DNA from: DATKOF01 sp035524795
Lineage (GTDB): Bacteria; Pseudomonadota; Gammaproteobacteria; Burkholderiales; SG8-41
Direction: 5' to 3'
Assembly: GCA_035524795.1 (NCBI GenBank)
Contig: DATKOF010000024.1
Span: forward strand, 1 to 64,000
Length of the DNA stretch: 64,000 nucleotides
The notes below the pieces were generated by a model. That model did no database searches, had not been told where the DNA came from, and saw only the letters and a list, made by a program, of their open reading frames with translations. Both the position numbers and the translations under genes were made by a program. How positions within the stretch are numbered: position 1 is the first letter of the stretch; every line of letters begins with the position of its first letter. This document shows, piece after piece, positions 37,460-46,509 of this stretch.

Positions 37460-37572
37460 TTCAACCCTTTATTTTCGTTGTGGATTCTAGCATCCCCTTG
37501 GGGAACTACCAAGCTGTTTGACCGTCGGTTACATCATCAGGCCCTCCCGATCGCGCGTTTCATCCGCCGGAT

Positions 37573-38751
<1,179 letters not shown>

Positions 38752-38820
38752 GATGACCTCCTGTGACTGAGTTGAAAATGAATTGCGATTGCACGATGCC
38801 GCCCTGCATTCCCGCGTCTC

Positions 38821-40056
38821 CTAGAAATTGCCGGTAAACCATGATTTCATCCGCTCCACCACGCGCCGCGCCGCGCCGGTCTGCGTGTGCATCTGCTGGT
38901 GCTGGCGCTGCTGCAGGCCGAGCAGCAGCAGGCCGACCGCCGTCGCATAGCGCGGATGGCGTATGTATTCCTCCAGGCCGCCGTGATAGCGCGGCACGCC
39001 GATCCGCACCGGCATGTGGAAGATTTCTTCGCCGAGCTCGACCATGCCGCGCATCGCGCTCGAGCCGCCGGTGATCACGATGCCCGACGACAGCAGTTCC
39101 TCGTGGCCGCTGCGCCGCAATTCCGCCTGCACCAACGAATACAGTTCCTCGACGCGCGGTTCGATCACCTCGGCCAGCGTCTGGTGCGACATCTGGCGCG
39201 GACCGCGGTCGCCGAGGCCGGGCACTTCGACCATGTGGTGCGCATCGGCGATCTGGCGCAGCGCGCAGCCGTGGCGCTGCTTGATCTCCTCGGCGTCGCG
39301 GGTCGGCGTGCGCAGCGCCATCGCGATGTCGTTGGTGATCTGGTCGCCGGCGATCGGGATCACGCCGGTATGGCGGATCGCGCCCTGCGTGAACACCGCG
39401 ATGTCGGTAGTGCCGCCGCCGATGTCGACCAGGCACACGCCGAGTTCGCGCTCGTCGTCGGACAGCACCGCGGTCGCCGATGCCAGCGGCTGCAAAATGA
39501 GATCGCGCACTTCGAGGCCGCAGCGGCGCACGCACTTGATGATGTTCTGCGCCGCCGACACCGCGCCGGTCACGATGTGCACGTTGACTTCCAGCCGCAC
39601 GCCGCTCATGCCGAGCGGTTCGCGCACGTCGCCCTGGCCGTCGACGGTGAATTCCTGGTTCAGGATGTGCAGCACCTGCTGGTCGGCCGGGATGCGGATC
39701 GCCTTCGCGGTCTCGATCACGCGGTCGACGTCCTGCTGTGTGACTTCGTGATCCTTGATCGCGGCGGCGCCGCGCGAGTTGATGCTCTTGATGTGGCTGC
39801 CGGCGATGCCGGTATAGACCTCGCGGATCTTGCAGTCGGCCATCAGCTCGGCTTCTTCCAGCGCGCGCTGGATCGCGCTGACCGTGGCCTCGATGTTGAC
39901 GACGACGCCCTTCTTCAGGCCGCGCGACGGATGACCGCCCATGCCGACCACTTCGAGCGTGCCGTCCGCCTTGACTTCGGCGACGACCACCGCGATTTTC
40001 GAGGTGCCGATATCGAGCCCGACGATCAGGGGCCGGTTGTCCTTGGCTTTGCTCAT
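38821..40056 (-). CDS. ftsA: Cell division protein FtsA
   Basis: A 411-aa actin-like protein that tethers FtsZ to the membrane and recruits later division proteins. It has VGLDIGTSKIAVVVAE (phosphate 1), VCLVDIGGGTTDIAVFTQG (phosphate 2), GIVITGGSSAMRG (adenosine), the SHS2-type 1C domain in between, and an amphipathic C-terminal helix (VVERMKSWFTGNF) that binds membrane. GGAG lies 8 nt before ATG 40056. It follows ftsQ by 16 bp. Confidence 0.97.
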   Translation of the reverse strand: MSKAKDNRPLIVGLDIGTSKIAVVVAEVKADGTLEVVGMGGHPSRGLKKGVVVNIEATVSAIQRALEEAELMADCKIREVYTGIAGSHIKSINSRGAAAIKDHEVTQQDVDRVIETAKAIRIPADQQVLHILNQEFTVDGQGDVREPLGMSGVRLEVNVHIVTGAVSAAQNIIKCVRRCGLEVRDLILQPLASATAVLSDDERELGVCLVDIGGGTTDIAVFTQGAIRHTGVIPIAGDQITNDIAMALRTPTRDAEEIKQRHGCALRQIADAHHMVEVPGLGDRGPRQMSHQTLAEVIEPRVEELYSLVQAELRRSGHEELLSSGIVITGGSSAMRGMVELGEEIFHMPVRIGVPRYHGGLEEYIRHPRYATAVGLLLLGLQQRQHQQMHTQTGAARRVVERMKSWFTGNF

Positions 40057-40072
40057 CACTCGGTCTCCATGT

Positions 40073-40780
40073 TCATCCCGGCATGCGCGCCGCAAAGCCG
40101 TTCGGGTAGCGCAGGTCCACGTAATCGGGCCGCCGCGGCAGGTGGCCGACGCTGCGCGCATAAACCGTAACAAAACGGTCGAGCCGCGCTTCGATATCGT
40201 CGCGCCCCAGCTCGAGCGTCGTTCCGCTCGCCAGCTTCAGCTGCCACGCGCGGCGCGACGACACATTCACCTCGGCCGGAACTTCGTTGACGGCGGCGAG
40301 GCTGCGGCGGAAATAGTCGTACTGGATCGCGATTTCCTTGGCGCTCGCCGCATCCGGCCCGACGAACACCGGCAGCGCGCCGTCGAGCGTCGCCGCGAAC
40401 ACCTCGCCCTCGACATTGACCAGCGCGCCGTCCCCGGGCGGGCCCCAGCGCGCGAGCGGCACCTGCTCCTCGAGCGCGACGTCGACGCGGTCCGGCCACG
40501 CGCGCCGCACGTCGGCGCGGCGCACCCACGGCAGCCGCTCGAAGCCGGCGCGCAGCCGCACCAGATCGAGTGTGAAGAAGTTGCCCGCGAGGTCGCGCCG
40601 GACCACGTCCTCGATCTGCTCGCGTGTGACATGGGCGAGCGGGTTGTCGATCCGCACCTCGTGCAGCGCGAACGCCGGCAGCCGCGTAATGAACAGCAGC
40701 GCGCCGGCGGCGGCGAGCGCGAACGCCAGCACGAACAGCGCGTTCGCGACGCGATCGAGCAGCTCGGGCTTATCCCACAT
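40073..40780 (-). CDS. ftsQ: Cell division protein FtsQ
   Basis: A 235-aa bitopic protein of the FtsQLB complex. It has a short cytoplasmic start, one transmembrane helix (~12-33: ANALFVLAFALAAAGALLFI), the POTRA domain (FALHEVRIDNPLAHVTREQIEDVV) and the beta domain containing WPDRVDVALEEQVPLARW. ATG 40780 is chosen because GGAG lies 8 nt upstream; the in-frame TTG two codons earlier is unlikely. It overlaps the end of ddl by 11 nt. Confidence 0.95.
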   Translation of the reverse strand: MWDKPELLDRVANALFVLAFALAAAGALLFITRLPAFALHEVRIDNPLAHVTREQIEDVVRRDLAGNFFTLDLVRLRAGFERLPWVRRADVRRAWPDRVDVALEEQVPLARWGPPGDGALVNVEGEVFAATLDGALPVFVGPDAASAKEIAIQYDYFRRSLAAVNEVPAEVNVSSRRAWQLKLASGTTLELGRDDIEARLDRFVTVYARSVGHLPRRPDYVDLRYPNGFAARMPG

Positions 40781-41681
40781 CGGCAAGCTCCAGTATCCGC
40801 AGCACCAGGTCGTCGAAGCCGATGCCGGCGGCGCGCGCCGCCATCGGCACCAGCGAGTGGGCGGTCATGCCGGGCACGGTATTCATCTCGAACAGGAACG
40901 GCGCGCCGTCGTCGCGCAGCATCAGGTCGGCGCGCCCCCAGCCGCGGCAGTCGAGTGCTTCGATCGCACCCATTACCATGGTCTGGATCGCCTCCTCCTC
41001 CGAGGCAGGCAAACCGCACGGACAGTGATACTGCGTGTCGTCGCTGAAGTATTTGTGGTGGTAGTCGTAGTTGCCGCCCGGTGCCTCGATCCGGATCAGC
41101 GGCAGCACGCGGTCGCCGAGGAACGCTGCGGTCAGTTCCCTGCCGGCAATGAATTCCTCAGCCAGCACCAGCGTGTCATGGCGCGCCGCGAGTTCATAGG
41201 CGGCCTCGAGTTCGTCCGCGGCGGCGACTTTGGTGATGCCGATGCTGGAGCCTTCGCGCGCCGGTTTGATGACCAGCGGCAGCCCGAGCTCGCGCGCGAC
41301 CGCGCGCCAGTCGCTGGCCGCGGTCAATATCAGGTGGCGCGGCACCGGGACATCGCTCCCCCGCCATACCAGCTTGGTGCGCAACTTGTCCATGCACAGC
41401 GCGGACGCCATGACGCCGCTGCCGGTGTACGGAACCTCCATCAATTCGAGCGCGCCCTGCACCGTGCCGTCCTCGCCATGGCGGCCGTGCAGCGCGATGA
41501 ACGCGCGCGTGTACTGCTCCTTTGCCAGATCGAAGATTGGATGCGCGGCGGGATCGAACGCGTGCGCATCGACCCCTTTGCGCTTGAGCGCCGCCAGCAC
41601 CGCATTGCCCGACAGCAATGAGATCTCGCGCTCGGCGCTTTTGCCGCCCATCAGCACCGCAACCTTGCCGAAATCACTCAT
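40770..41681 (-). CDS. ddl: D-alanine--D-alanine ligase
   Basis: A 303-aa ATP-grasp ligase that makes the D-Ala-D-Ala dipeptide added by MurF. It contains VAVLMGGKSAEREISLLSG, FIALHGRHGEDGTVQG, LPLVIKPAREGSSIGITKV (ATP site) and FLFEMNTVPGMTAHSLVPMA (metal site). The position inside the dcw cluster points to the DdlB type. The start overlaps the murB stop (ATGA) and the stop overlaps ftsQ. The acidic and Tyr/Glu residues typical of D-Ala specificity are in place, with no sign of D-Lac or D-Ser change by inspection. Confidence 0.97.
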   Translation of the reverse strand: MSDFGKVAVLMGGKSAEREISLLSGNAVLAALKRKGVDAHAFDPAAHPIFDLAKEQYTRAFIALHGRHGEDGTVQGALELMEVPYTGSGVMASALCMDKLRTKLVWRGSDVPVPRHLILTAASDWRAVARELGLPLVIKPAREGSSIGITKVAAADELEAAYELAARHDTLVLAEEFIAGRELTAAFLGDRVLPLIRIEAPGGNYDYHHKYFSDDTQYHCPCGLPASEEEAIQTMVMGAIEALDCRGWGRADLMLRDDGAPFLFEMNTVPGMTAHSLVPMAARAAGIGFDDLVLRILELADVG

Positions 41682-42571
41682 GCAGGATCTCCGACGATGC
41701 GCACTTCGCGCTCGAGCGCGATGCCGAATTCATCGCGCACCGCGTTTTCAGCAAGCACAACCAGCACCTCGATGTCAGCCGCGGACGCGCCACCGCGATT
41801 GACGATGAAATTGGCATGTTTGTCGGAAATCATCGCGCCGCCGCTGACGCGGCCCTTCAGTCCGCACGCTTCGATCAGGCGCGCCGCATGATCGCCGGGC
41901 GGATTGCGGAATACCGAGCCTGCATTCGGCTGATCGAGCGGCTGGCTTGCGATGCGCCGTTCGAGCAGTTGCTTGATCATCATCGACGCTTTTTCGGCAT
42001 CGCCGCGCGGCAACGCGAAACGCGCCGCGACAAACCACTCCTCGCCGCCGGTGGTCAGCCGCACGCGACGGTAACCGATCTCGTAGTCGAGTGCGCTGCG
42101 CCGATGCAGGCGGCCAGCGCGATCGATGGTAGTCACGGTTTCGACGATGTTCCAGGTTTCACCGCCGTAGCAGCCGGCGTTCATTGCCAGCGCGCCGCCG
42201 ACCGAGCCCGGAATGCCGGCGAGAAACTCGGCGCCGGCGTAACCTTCGGCAGCGGCAAGACGCGCGACCTTCGGACTCGGCACGCCGGCCTCGGCGTAAA
42301 TCACGCCGTCTTCCCGCCGCAGCGCCTTCAGCACGTTCTGCGTCAGCACCACGGTGCCGCGCAGGCCGCCGTCGCGCACCAGCAGGTTGCTGCCGAGGCC
42401 GACGAAATACAGCGGCTCGGCGGCCGGCCGCGCCGCAATGAATGCGCGCAGGTCGTCGAGATCGGCCGGGAAATAGGCGCGGTCGGCGCTGCCGCCGGTG
42501 CGCCAGCTGACGTGGCGCGCCATCGGTTCACGCTCGCGCAGTTCGCCGCGCAGTGAAGGATGGTCGGCCAT
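41678..42571 (-). CDS. murB: UDP-N-acetylenolpyruvoylglucosamine reductase MurB
   Basis: A 297-aa FAD enzyme that reduces UDP-GlcNAc-enolpyruvate to UDP-MurNAc. It has WRTGGSADRAYFPADLDDL and VGLGSNLLVRDGGLRG (FAD site), LAGIPGSVGGALAMNAGCYG, QPLDQPNAGSVFRNP with the catalytic Ser, and a C-terminal Glu region (ALEREVRIVG). The short type I architecture is present. ATG 42571 lies 2 nt after the murC stop; a GTG two codons earlier would overlap it. ATGA overlap with ddl follows. Confidence 0.96.
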   Translation of the reverse strand: MADHPSLRGELREREPMARHVSWRTGGSADRAYFPADLDDLRAFIAARPAAEPLYFVGLGSNLLVRDGGLRGTVVLTQNVLKALRREDGVIYAEAGVPSPKVARLAAAEGYAGAEFLAGIPGSVGGALAMNAGCYGGETWNIVETVTTIDRAGRLHRRSALDYEIGYRRVRLTTGGEEWFVAARFALPRGDAEKASMMIKQLLERRIASQPLDQPNAGSVFRNPPGDHAARLIEACGLKGRVSGGAMISDKHANFIVNRGGASAADIEVLVVLAENAVRDEFGIALEREVRIVGDPA

Positions 42572-42573
42572 GT

Positions 42574-43974
42574 TCACCGCGCGCCTTCCGTCAACAGCGC
42601 CGGCACCGCGCCGATCGAGCCGGCGCCCATCGTCAGCACCACGTCGCCGTCGCGCGCCGCGGCGCGGATCGCGTCCGGCAGCTCGGCGACCTGCGGGACG
42701 AACAGCGGCTGAAGCTTGCCATAGGCGCCGATCGCGTCCGCCAGCGTACGGCCGTCGGCGCCGGCGATCGGCGCCTCGCCCGCCGCGTAAACCTCGGTCA
42801 GCAGCAGCGCGTCGGCGCGCGACAGCACGCCGATGAAATCCTCGAAACAATCGCGGGTGCGCGTATAGCGGTGCGGCTGGAACGCGAGCAGCAGACGGCG
42901 GCCGGGAAAAGCGCCGCGCGCGGCGGCCAGCGTCGCCGCGATTTCCGCCGGATGGTGGCCGTAATCGTCGACCAGCGTGAACCTGCCGCCGTCGATTGCA
43001 ACCTCGCCACAACGCTCGAAACGTCGGCCGACGCCCTTGAACTCGGCAAGCGCGGCGACGATCGCGGCGTCGGGCGCACCGACCTCCATGCCGACCGCGA
43101 TCGCGGCCAGCGCGTTGCGCACGTTGTGTTCGCCGGCCAGGTTCAGCGCGATATCGAGTTCGGGCAGCCGCACGCCGTGCGCGTCGCCGCGCAGCACGCG
43201 GAAGCGCATGCGCCCGCCGTCGGCGCGCACGTCGACTGCGCGGATGCGCGCGCGCTCCGACAGGCCGTAGGTGACGACGGGCCTGTCGACCGCGGGCAGG
43301 ATTTCGCGCACGTTGGGATCGTCGACGCACAGCACCGCGCTGCCGTAGAACGGCAGCCGCTGCACGAAATCGAGAAACGCCTGGCGCAGCCGGCCGAAAT
43401 AATGGCCGTAGGTCTCCATGTGGTCGGCGTCGATGTTGGTGACCACCGCAATCACCGGCGACAGGTGCAGGAACGAAGCGTCGGATTCATCGGCCTCGGC
43501 GACGATGAACTCGCCGCGGCCAAGCTTGGCGTGGGAACCCGCGGCCTCGAGCCGGCCGCCGATCACGAAGGTCGGGTCCATGCCGGCTTCGGCCAGCACG
43601 CTGGCGATCAGGCTGGTGGTAGTGGTCTTGCCGTGCGTGCCGGCGACCGCGATGCCCTGCTTCAGCCGCATCAGCTCGGCCAGCATCAGCGCGCGTGGCA
43701 CTACCGGAACCTTGCGCGCGCGCGCGGCGGCGATCTCCGGATTGTCGTCGCGCACCGCGCTCGATATCACGACGACGTCGGCATCGGCAACGTGATCGGC
43801 GGCGTGGCCCTGCGTCACTTTTGCGCCGAGCTTGCACAGACGCTGCGTGACCGCATTGTCGCTGAGGTCCGAGCCGCTGACCGTAAAGCCGAGGTTGAGC
43901 AGCACTTCGGCGATCCCGCTCATCCCCGCGCCGCCGATGCCGACGAAATGCACGTGTTTGACCTTATGCTTCAT
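42574..43974 (-). CDS. murC: UDP-N-acetylmuramate--L-alanine ligase MurC
   Basis: A 466-aa Mur ligase adding the first amino acid, L-Ala, to UDP-MurNAc. It starts MKHKVKHVHFVGIGGAGMSGIAEVLL (UDP site) and has the P-loop VAGTHGKTTTTSL, DADHMETYG and VVDDYGHHP-like LVDDYGHHPAEIAAT, with AFQPHRYTRT near the end. No good Shine-Dalgarno precedes ATG 43974. Unlike every neighbour it is separated from the upstream gene (murG) by about 300 bp; the gap holds a second copy of this gene's own start region. A short upstream frame ends 11 nt inside murC, so its translation could affect murC initiation. Confidence 0.97.
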   Translation of the reverse strand: MKHKVKHVHFVGIGGAGMSGIAEVLLNLGFTVSGSDLSDNAVTQRLCKLGAKVTQGHAADHVADADVVVISSAVRDDNPEIAAARARKVPVVPRALMLAELMRLKQGIAVAGTHGKTTTTSLIASVLAEAGMDPTFVIGGRLEAAGSHAKLGRGEFIVAEADESDASFLHLSPVIAVVTNIDADHMETYGHYFGRLRQAFLDFVQRLPFYGSAVLCVDDPNVREILPAVDRPVVTYGLSERARIRAVDVRADGGRMRFRVLRGDAHGVRLPELDIALNLAGEHNVRNALAAIAVGMEVGAPDAAIVAALAEFKGVGRRFERCGEVAIDGGRFTLVDDYGHHPAEIAATLAAARGAFPGRRLLLAFQPHRYTRTRDCFEDFIGVLSRADALLLTEVYAAGEAPIAGADGRTLADAIGAYGKLQPLFVPQVAELPDAIRAAARDGDVVLTMGAGSIGAVPALLTEGAR

Positions 43975-44175
43975 CGCTGTCGCCGCTTCCACCGAAATCG
44001 GCGGCCGATGCCGCTCGCGGACGGTCGCATCCCGCCGCGTTGCGCGCGTCGGGCCCCTGCTCACTGCTCGCGTCAGTCCCGTCTCTGCCGACGAAATGCA
44101 CGTGTTTGACCTTATGCTTCATCGCTGTCGCCGCTTCCACCGAAATCGGCGGCCGATGCCGCTCGCGGACGGTCG
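43938..44175 (-). repeat. Perfect 90-bp direct duplication of the murC start region
   Basis: Bases 43938-44027 and 44086-44175 are identical over 90 bp, offset 148 bp, with 58 bp of unique DNA between them. The unit contains the first 12 murC codons plus 53 bp of leader. Sequence identity ends sharply at both sides. The perfect match suggests a recent event or active homogenisation. Confidence 0.95.
43964..44122 (-). other. Upstream decoy frame from the duplicated murC start (52 codons)
   Basis: Starts at the duplicated murC ATG, encodes the same first 12 residues (MKHKVKHVHFVG), then runs out of frame through the unique spacer and the second copy. It stops at TAA 43964-43966, overlapping the real murC start by 11 nt. 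The product has no family resemblance. It is best seen as a by-product of the duplication that may act as a leader frame. Confidence 0.5.
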
Positions 44176-44183
44176 AAAACCTT

Positions 44184-44258
44184 TTCACCGCAGAGGCGCA
44201 GAGGCGCAGAAAAACTCGCTGTAAAAGATTTACTCTGCGTCTCAGCGTCTCTGCGGTC
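44184..44258. repeat. Degenerate inverted repeat (GCAGAGGC/TCTGCGTCTC type) between murG and murC
   Basis: ACCGCAGAGGCGCAGAGGC at 44187 onward is mirrored by CTCTGCGTCTCAGCGTCTC and TGCGGT ending near 44256. Each arm is itself a tandem of 8-9-mers. This type of GCAGAG-rich intergenic element is, to my knowledge, scattered in many environmental proteobacterial genomes. It lies 8 bp from the 90-bp duplication and 11 bp from the murG stop. Confidence 0.6.
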
Positions 44259-44269
44259 CAATTTCATCC

Positions 44270-45337
44270 TCATGCCGCAAGCTCCATGCACGCCTCGGCG
44301 ACGGCACGTGTCGCGTCAGGTTTGGCCGCGGCGCGCGCGCGTTCCGCCATCGCAAGCAGCGCGTCGCGCGTAAATCCGCGCAGCAGATCGGCCAGTGTTT
44401 GCGGCGTCAGCTCGTGTTGTGGCACCAGCACCGCGGCATTACGTTCGACAAGAAAGCGTGCGTTAAGGGTCTGATGGTCGTCCACCGCGTGCGGGAACGG
44501 CACCAGCACGCTGGCGACGCCGGCGGCGGCAAGCTCGGCGATGGTCGAGGCACCGGCGCGGCAGACGATCAGATCGGACTCGGCGTAACGGCGCGCAATG
44601 TCGTCGATGAACGGCACGATCTCGGCGCCGACGCCGGCGGCGCGGTAATTGGCTTCGACCTGCGGCAGATGACGGACCCCCGCCTGGTGCGTGACCTGCG
44701 GGCGGATACCCGCCGGCAGCAGTGCGAGCGCCTGCGGCACCGTTTCATTCAGCGCCTGCGCGCCGAGGCTGCCGCCGATCACGGTCAGCTGGAGCGGGCC
44801 GCTGCGTGCGCGGTAGCGCGGCTCGGGTGTCGCCAGCGCGGCGACGTCGGCGCGCACCGGGTTGCCGGTCCACACCGTTTTCCCATGGCCAAACGCATCG
44901 GGAAAACCGGCGAGCACGCGATCGGCGACTTTGGCCAGCACGCGGTTGGCGAGACCGGCGACCGAGTTCTGCTCGTGGATCGCCAGCGGCCGGCCGAACA
45001 GCGCCGCCACCATGCCGCCCGGAAACGACACGTAGCCGCCCATGCCGAGCACGACGTCGGGACGGTGCGCGAAAATCGCACGCGCGCTCTGCCAGAACGC
45101 GACCACCAATTGCAGCGGCAGCAGCGCAAAGCGCAGCGCGCCCTTGCCGCGCACGCCGGACATCGCCACCCACGCCATCGTGTAGCCGCGCGGCGCGACC
45201 AGCTTGGCCTCCATACCGGCCGGCGCGCCGAGCCACACCACGCGCCAGCCCTGCGCGCGCAGATAGTCGGCGACCGCGAGACCCGGAAAGATGTGGCCGC
45301 CAGTGCCGCCCGCCATGATCATGATGGTGCGGCTCAT
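44270..45337 (-). CDS. murG: Undecaprenyl-PP-MurNAc-pentapeptide GlcNAc transferase MurG
   Basis: A 355-aa GT-B glycosyltransferase at the inner membrane face that converts lipid I to lipid II. It has the glycine-rich loops MAGGTGGHIFPGLAVADYL, VLGMGGYVSFPGGMVA and VIGGSLGAQALNETVPQAL, plus the UDP-GlcNAc site CRAGASTIAELAAAGVASVL and FPHAVDDHQTLNA. ATG 45337 overlaps the ftsW stop (ATGA). Its downstream junction with murC is disrupted by repeats. Confidence 0.97.
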   Translation of the reverse strand: MSRTIMIMAGGTGGHIFPGLAVADYLRAQGWRVVWLGAPAGMEAKLVAPRGYTMAWVAMSGVRGKGALRFALLPLQLVVAFWQSARAIFAHRPDVVLGMGGYVSFPGGMVAALFGRPLAIHEQNSVAGLANRVLAKVADRVLAGFPDAFGHGKTVWTGNPVRADVAALATPEPRYRARSGPLQLTVIGGSLGAQALNETVPQALALLPAGIRPQVTHQAGVRHLPQVEANYRAAGVGAEIVPFIDDIARRYAESDLIVCRAGASTIAELAAAGVASVLVPFPHAVDDHQTLNARFLVERNAAVLVPQHELTPQTLADLLRGFTRDALLAMAERARAAAKPDATRAVAEACMELAA

Positions 45338-46509
45338 ACCGCCAGCCCCCGCATCAACTGCCGGTTCTCCCAGTCCACGCGCAGCAGCAGCGCGAGCGCG
45401 CAGCAGTTGACGACGATCGAACTGCCGCCGAACGACATCAGCGGCAGCGTCAATCCCTTGGTCGGCAGCAGTCCCATGTTGACGCCCATGTTGATCAGCG
45501 CCTGCACGCCGAGCCACAGTCCGATGCCCTGCGCGACCAGTGCCGCGAAATTGCAGTCGAGCAGCGCCGCCTGGCGGCCGATCGTGAACGCGCGCGCAAC
45601 GACGATCGCAAACAGCGTGATCACCGCCGCAACGCCGAGGAAACCGAGTTCCTCGGCGATCACCGCCAGTAGAAAATCGGTGTGCGCCTCCGGCAGATAG
45701 AACAGCTTCTCGACGCTCGCGCCCAATCCGACCCCCAGCCATTCGCCGCGCCCGAACGCGATCAGCGCGTGCGACAGCTGATAGCCGTTGCCGAACGGAT
45801 CGGCCCACGGATCCATGAAACCGATCACGCGCTGCATCCGGTACGGCGAGGTCCAGATCAGCAGCACGAAACCCGCCGCGAGCAGCGTGAGCAGCCCCGC
45901 AAACCAGCGCCAGTTCATGCCGCCGAGGAACAGCACGCCCATCGCGATCGTGACGATCACGACGAACGCGCCGAAGTCCGGCTCGCGCAGCAGCAGCCAG
46001 CCGACCGTCATCATCACCGCGAACAGCGGCAGAAAACCCTTTTTCAGGCTGTGCATGAACGCCGCCTTGCGTGCCGTGTAGTCGGCCGCATAGAGCACCG
46101 CGAACAGCTTCATCAGCTCCGACGGCTGGAACCCGGCCACGAAAAATGACAGCCAGCGGCGGCTGCCGTTGACCTCGCGACCGATGCCCGGGATCAGCAC
46201 CACTACCAGCAGCGCGGCGCCGAGCAGAAACAGATAGAGCGCCGCGCGCTGCCAGACGCGCAGCGGGATTTCGAACAGCGCAGCGCCGGCGACCACGCCG
46301 ATGCCGACGAACACCGCGTCGCGCCACAGGTAATAGAACGGCTGATAGCCGGTGGCGCGACTGTCCTCGGCGATCGCGATCGACGCCGAATAGACCATCA
46401 CCAGTCCGAACGCGAGCAGCAGGATGCAGCTCCATACCAGCGCGTGGTCGTAGCTGGCCGGCGGCGGCCGTTTCTTCACGTCGGAATAGAACAACGCGCC
46501 GCTAGCCAT
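45334..46509 (-). CDS. ftsW: Septal peptidoglycan polymerase FtsW (SEDS)
   Basis: A 391-aa SEDS membrane glycosyltransferase that polymerises lipid II with FtsI at the septum. About ten transmembrane helices are visible. The signatures SRRWLSFFVAGFQPSELMKL, LLREPDFGAFVVI (with the catalytic Asp region), YQLSHALIAFGRGEWLGVGLG and LPLMSFGGSSIVVN are present. ATG 46509 overlaps the murD end by 8 nt. Its partner ftsI is 5.3 kb upstream in the same cluster. Confidence 0.96.
   Translation of the reverse strand: MASGALFYSDVKKRPPPASYDHALVWSCILLLAFGLVMVYSASIAIAEDSRATGYQPFYYLWRDAVFVGIGVVAGAALFEIPLRVWQRAALYLFLLGAALLVVVLIPGIGREVNGSRRWLSFFVAGFQPSELMKLFAVLYAADYTARKAAFMHSLKKGFLPLFAVMMTVGWLLLREPDFGAFVVIVTIAMGVLFLGGMNWRWFAGLLTLLAAGFVLLIWTSPYRMQRVIGFMDPWADPFGNGYQLSHALIAFGRGEWLGVGLGASVEKLFYLPEAHTDFLLAVIAEELGFLGVAAVITLFAIVVARAFTIGRQAALLDCNFAALVAQGIGLWLGVQALINMGVNMGLLPTKGLTLPLMSFGGSSIVVNCCALALLLRVDWENRQLMRGLAV

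Noticed and set aside
42553..44109. 518-codon plus-strand frame across murC
   Set aside because: Shadow of murC; even its repeated segment derives from the 90-bp duplication.
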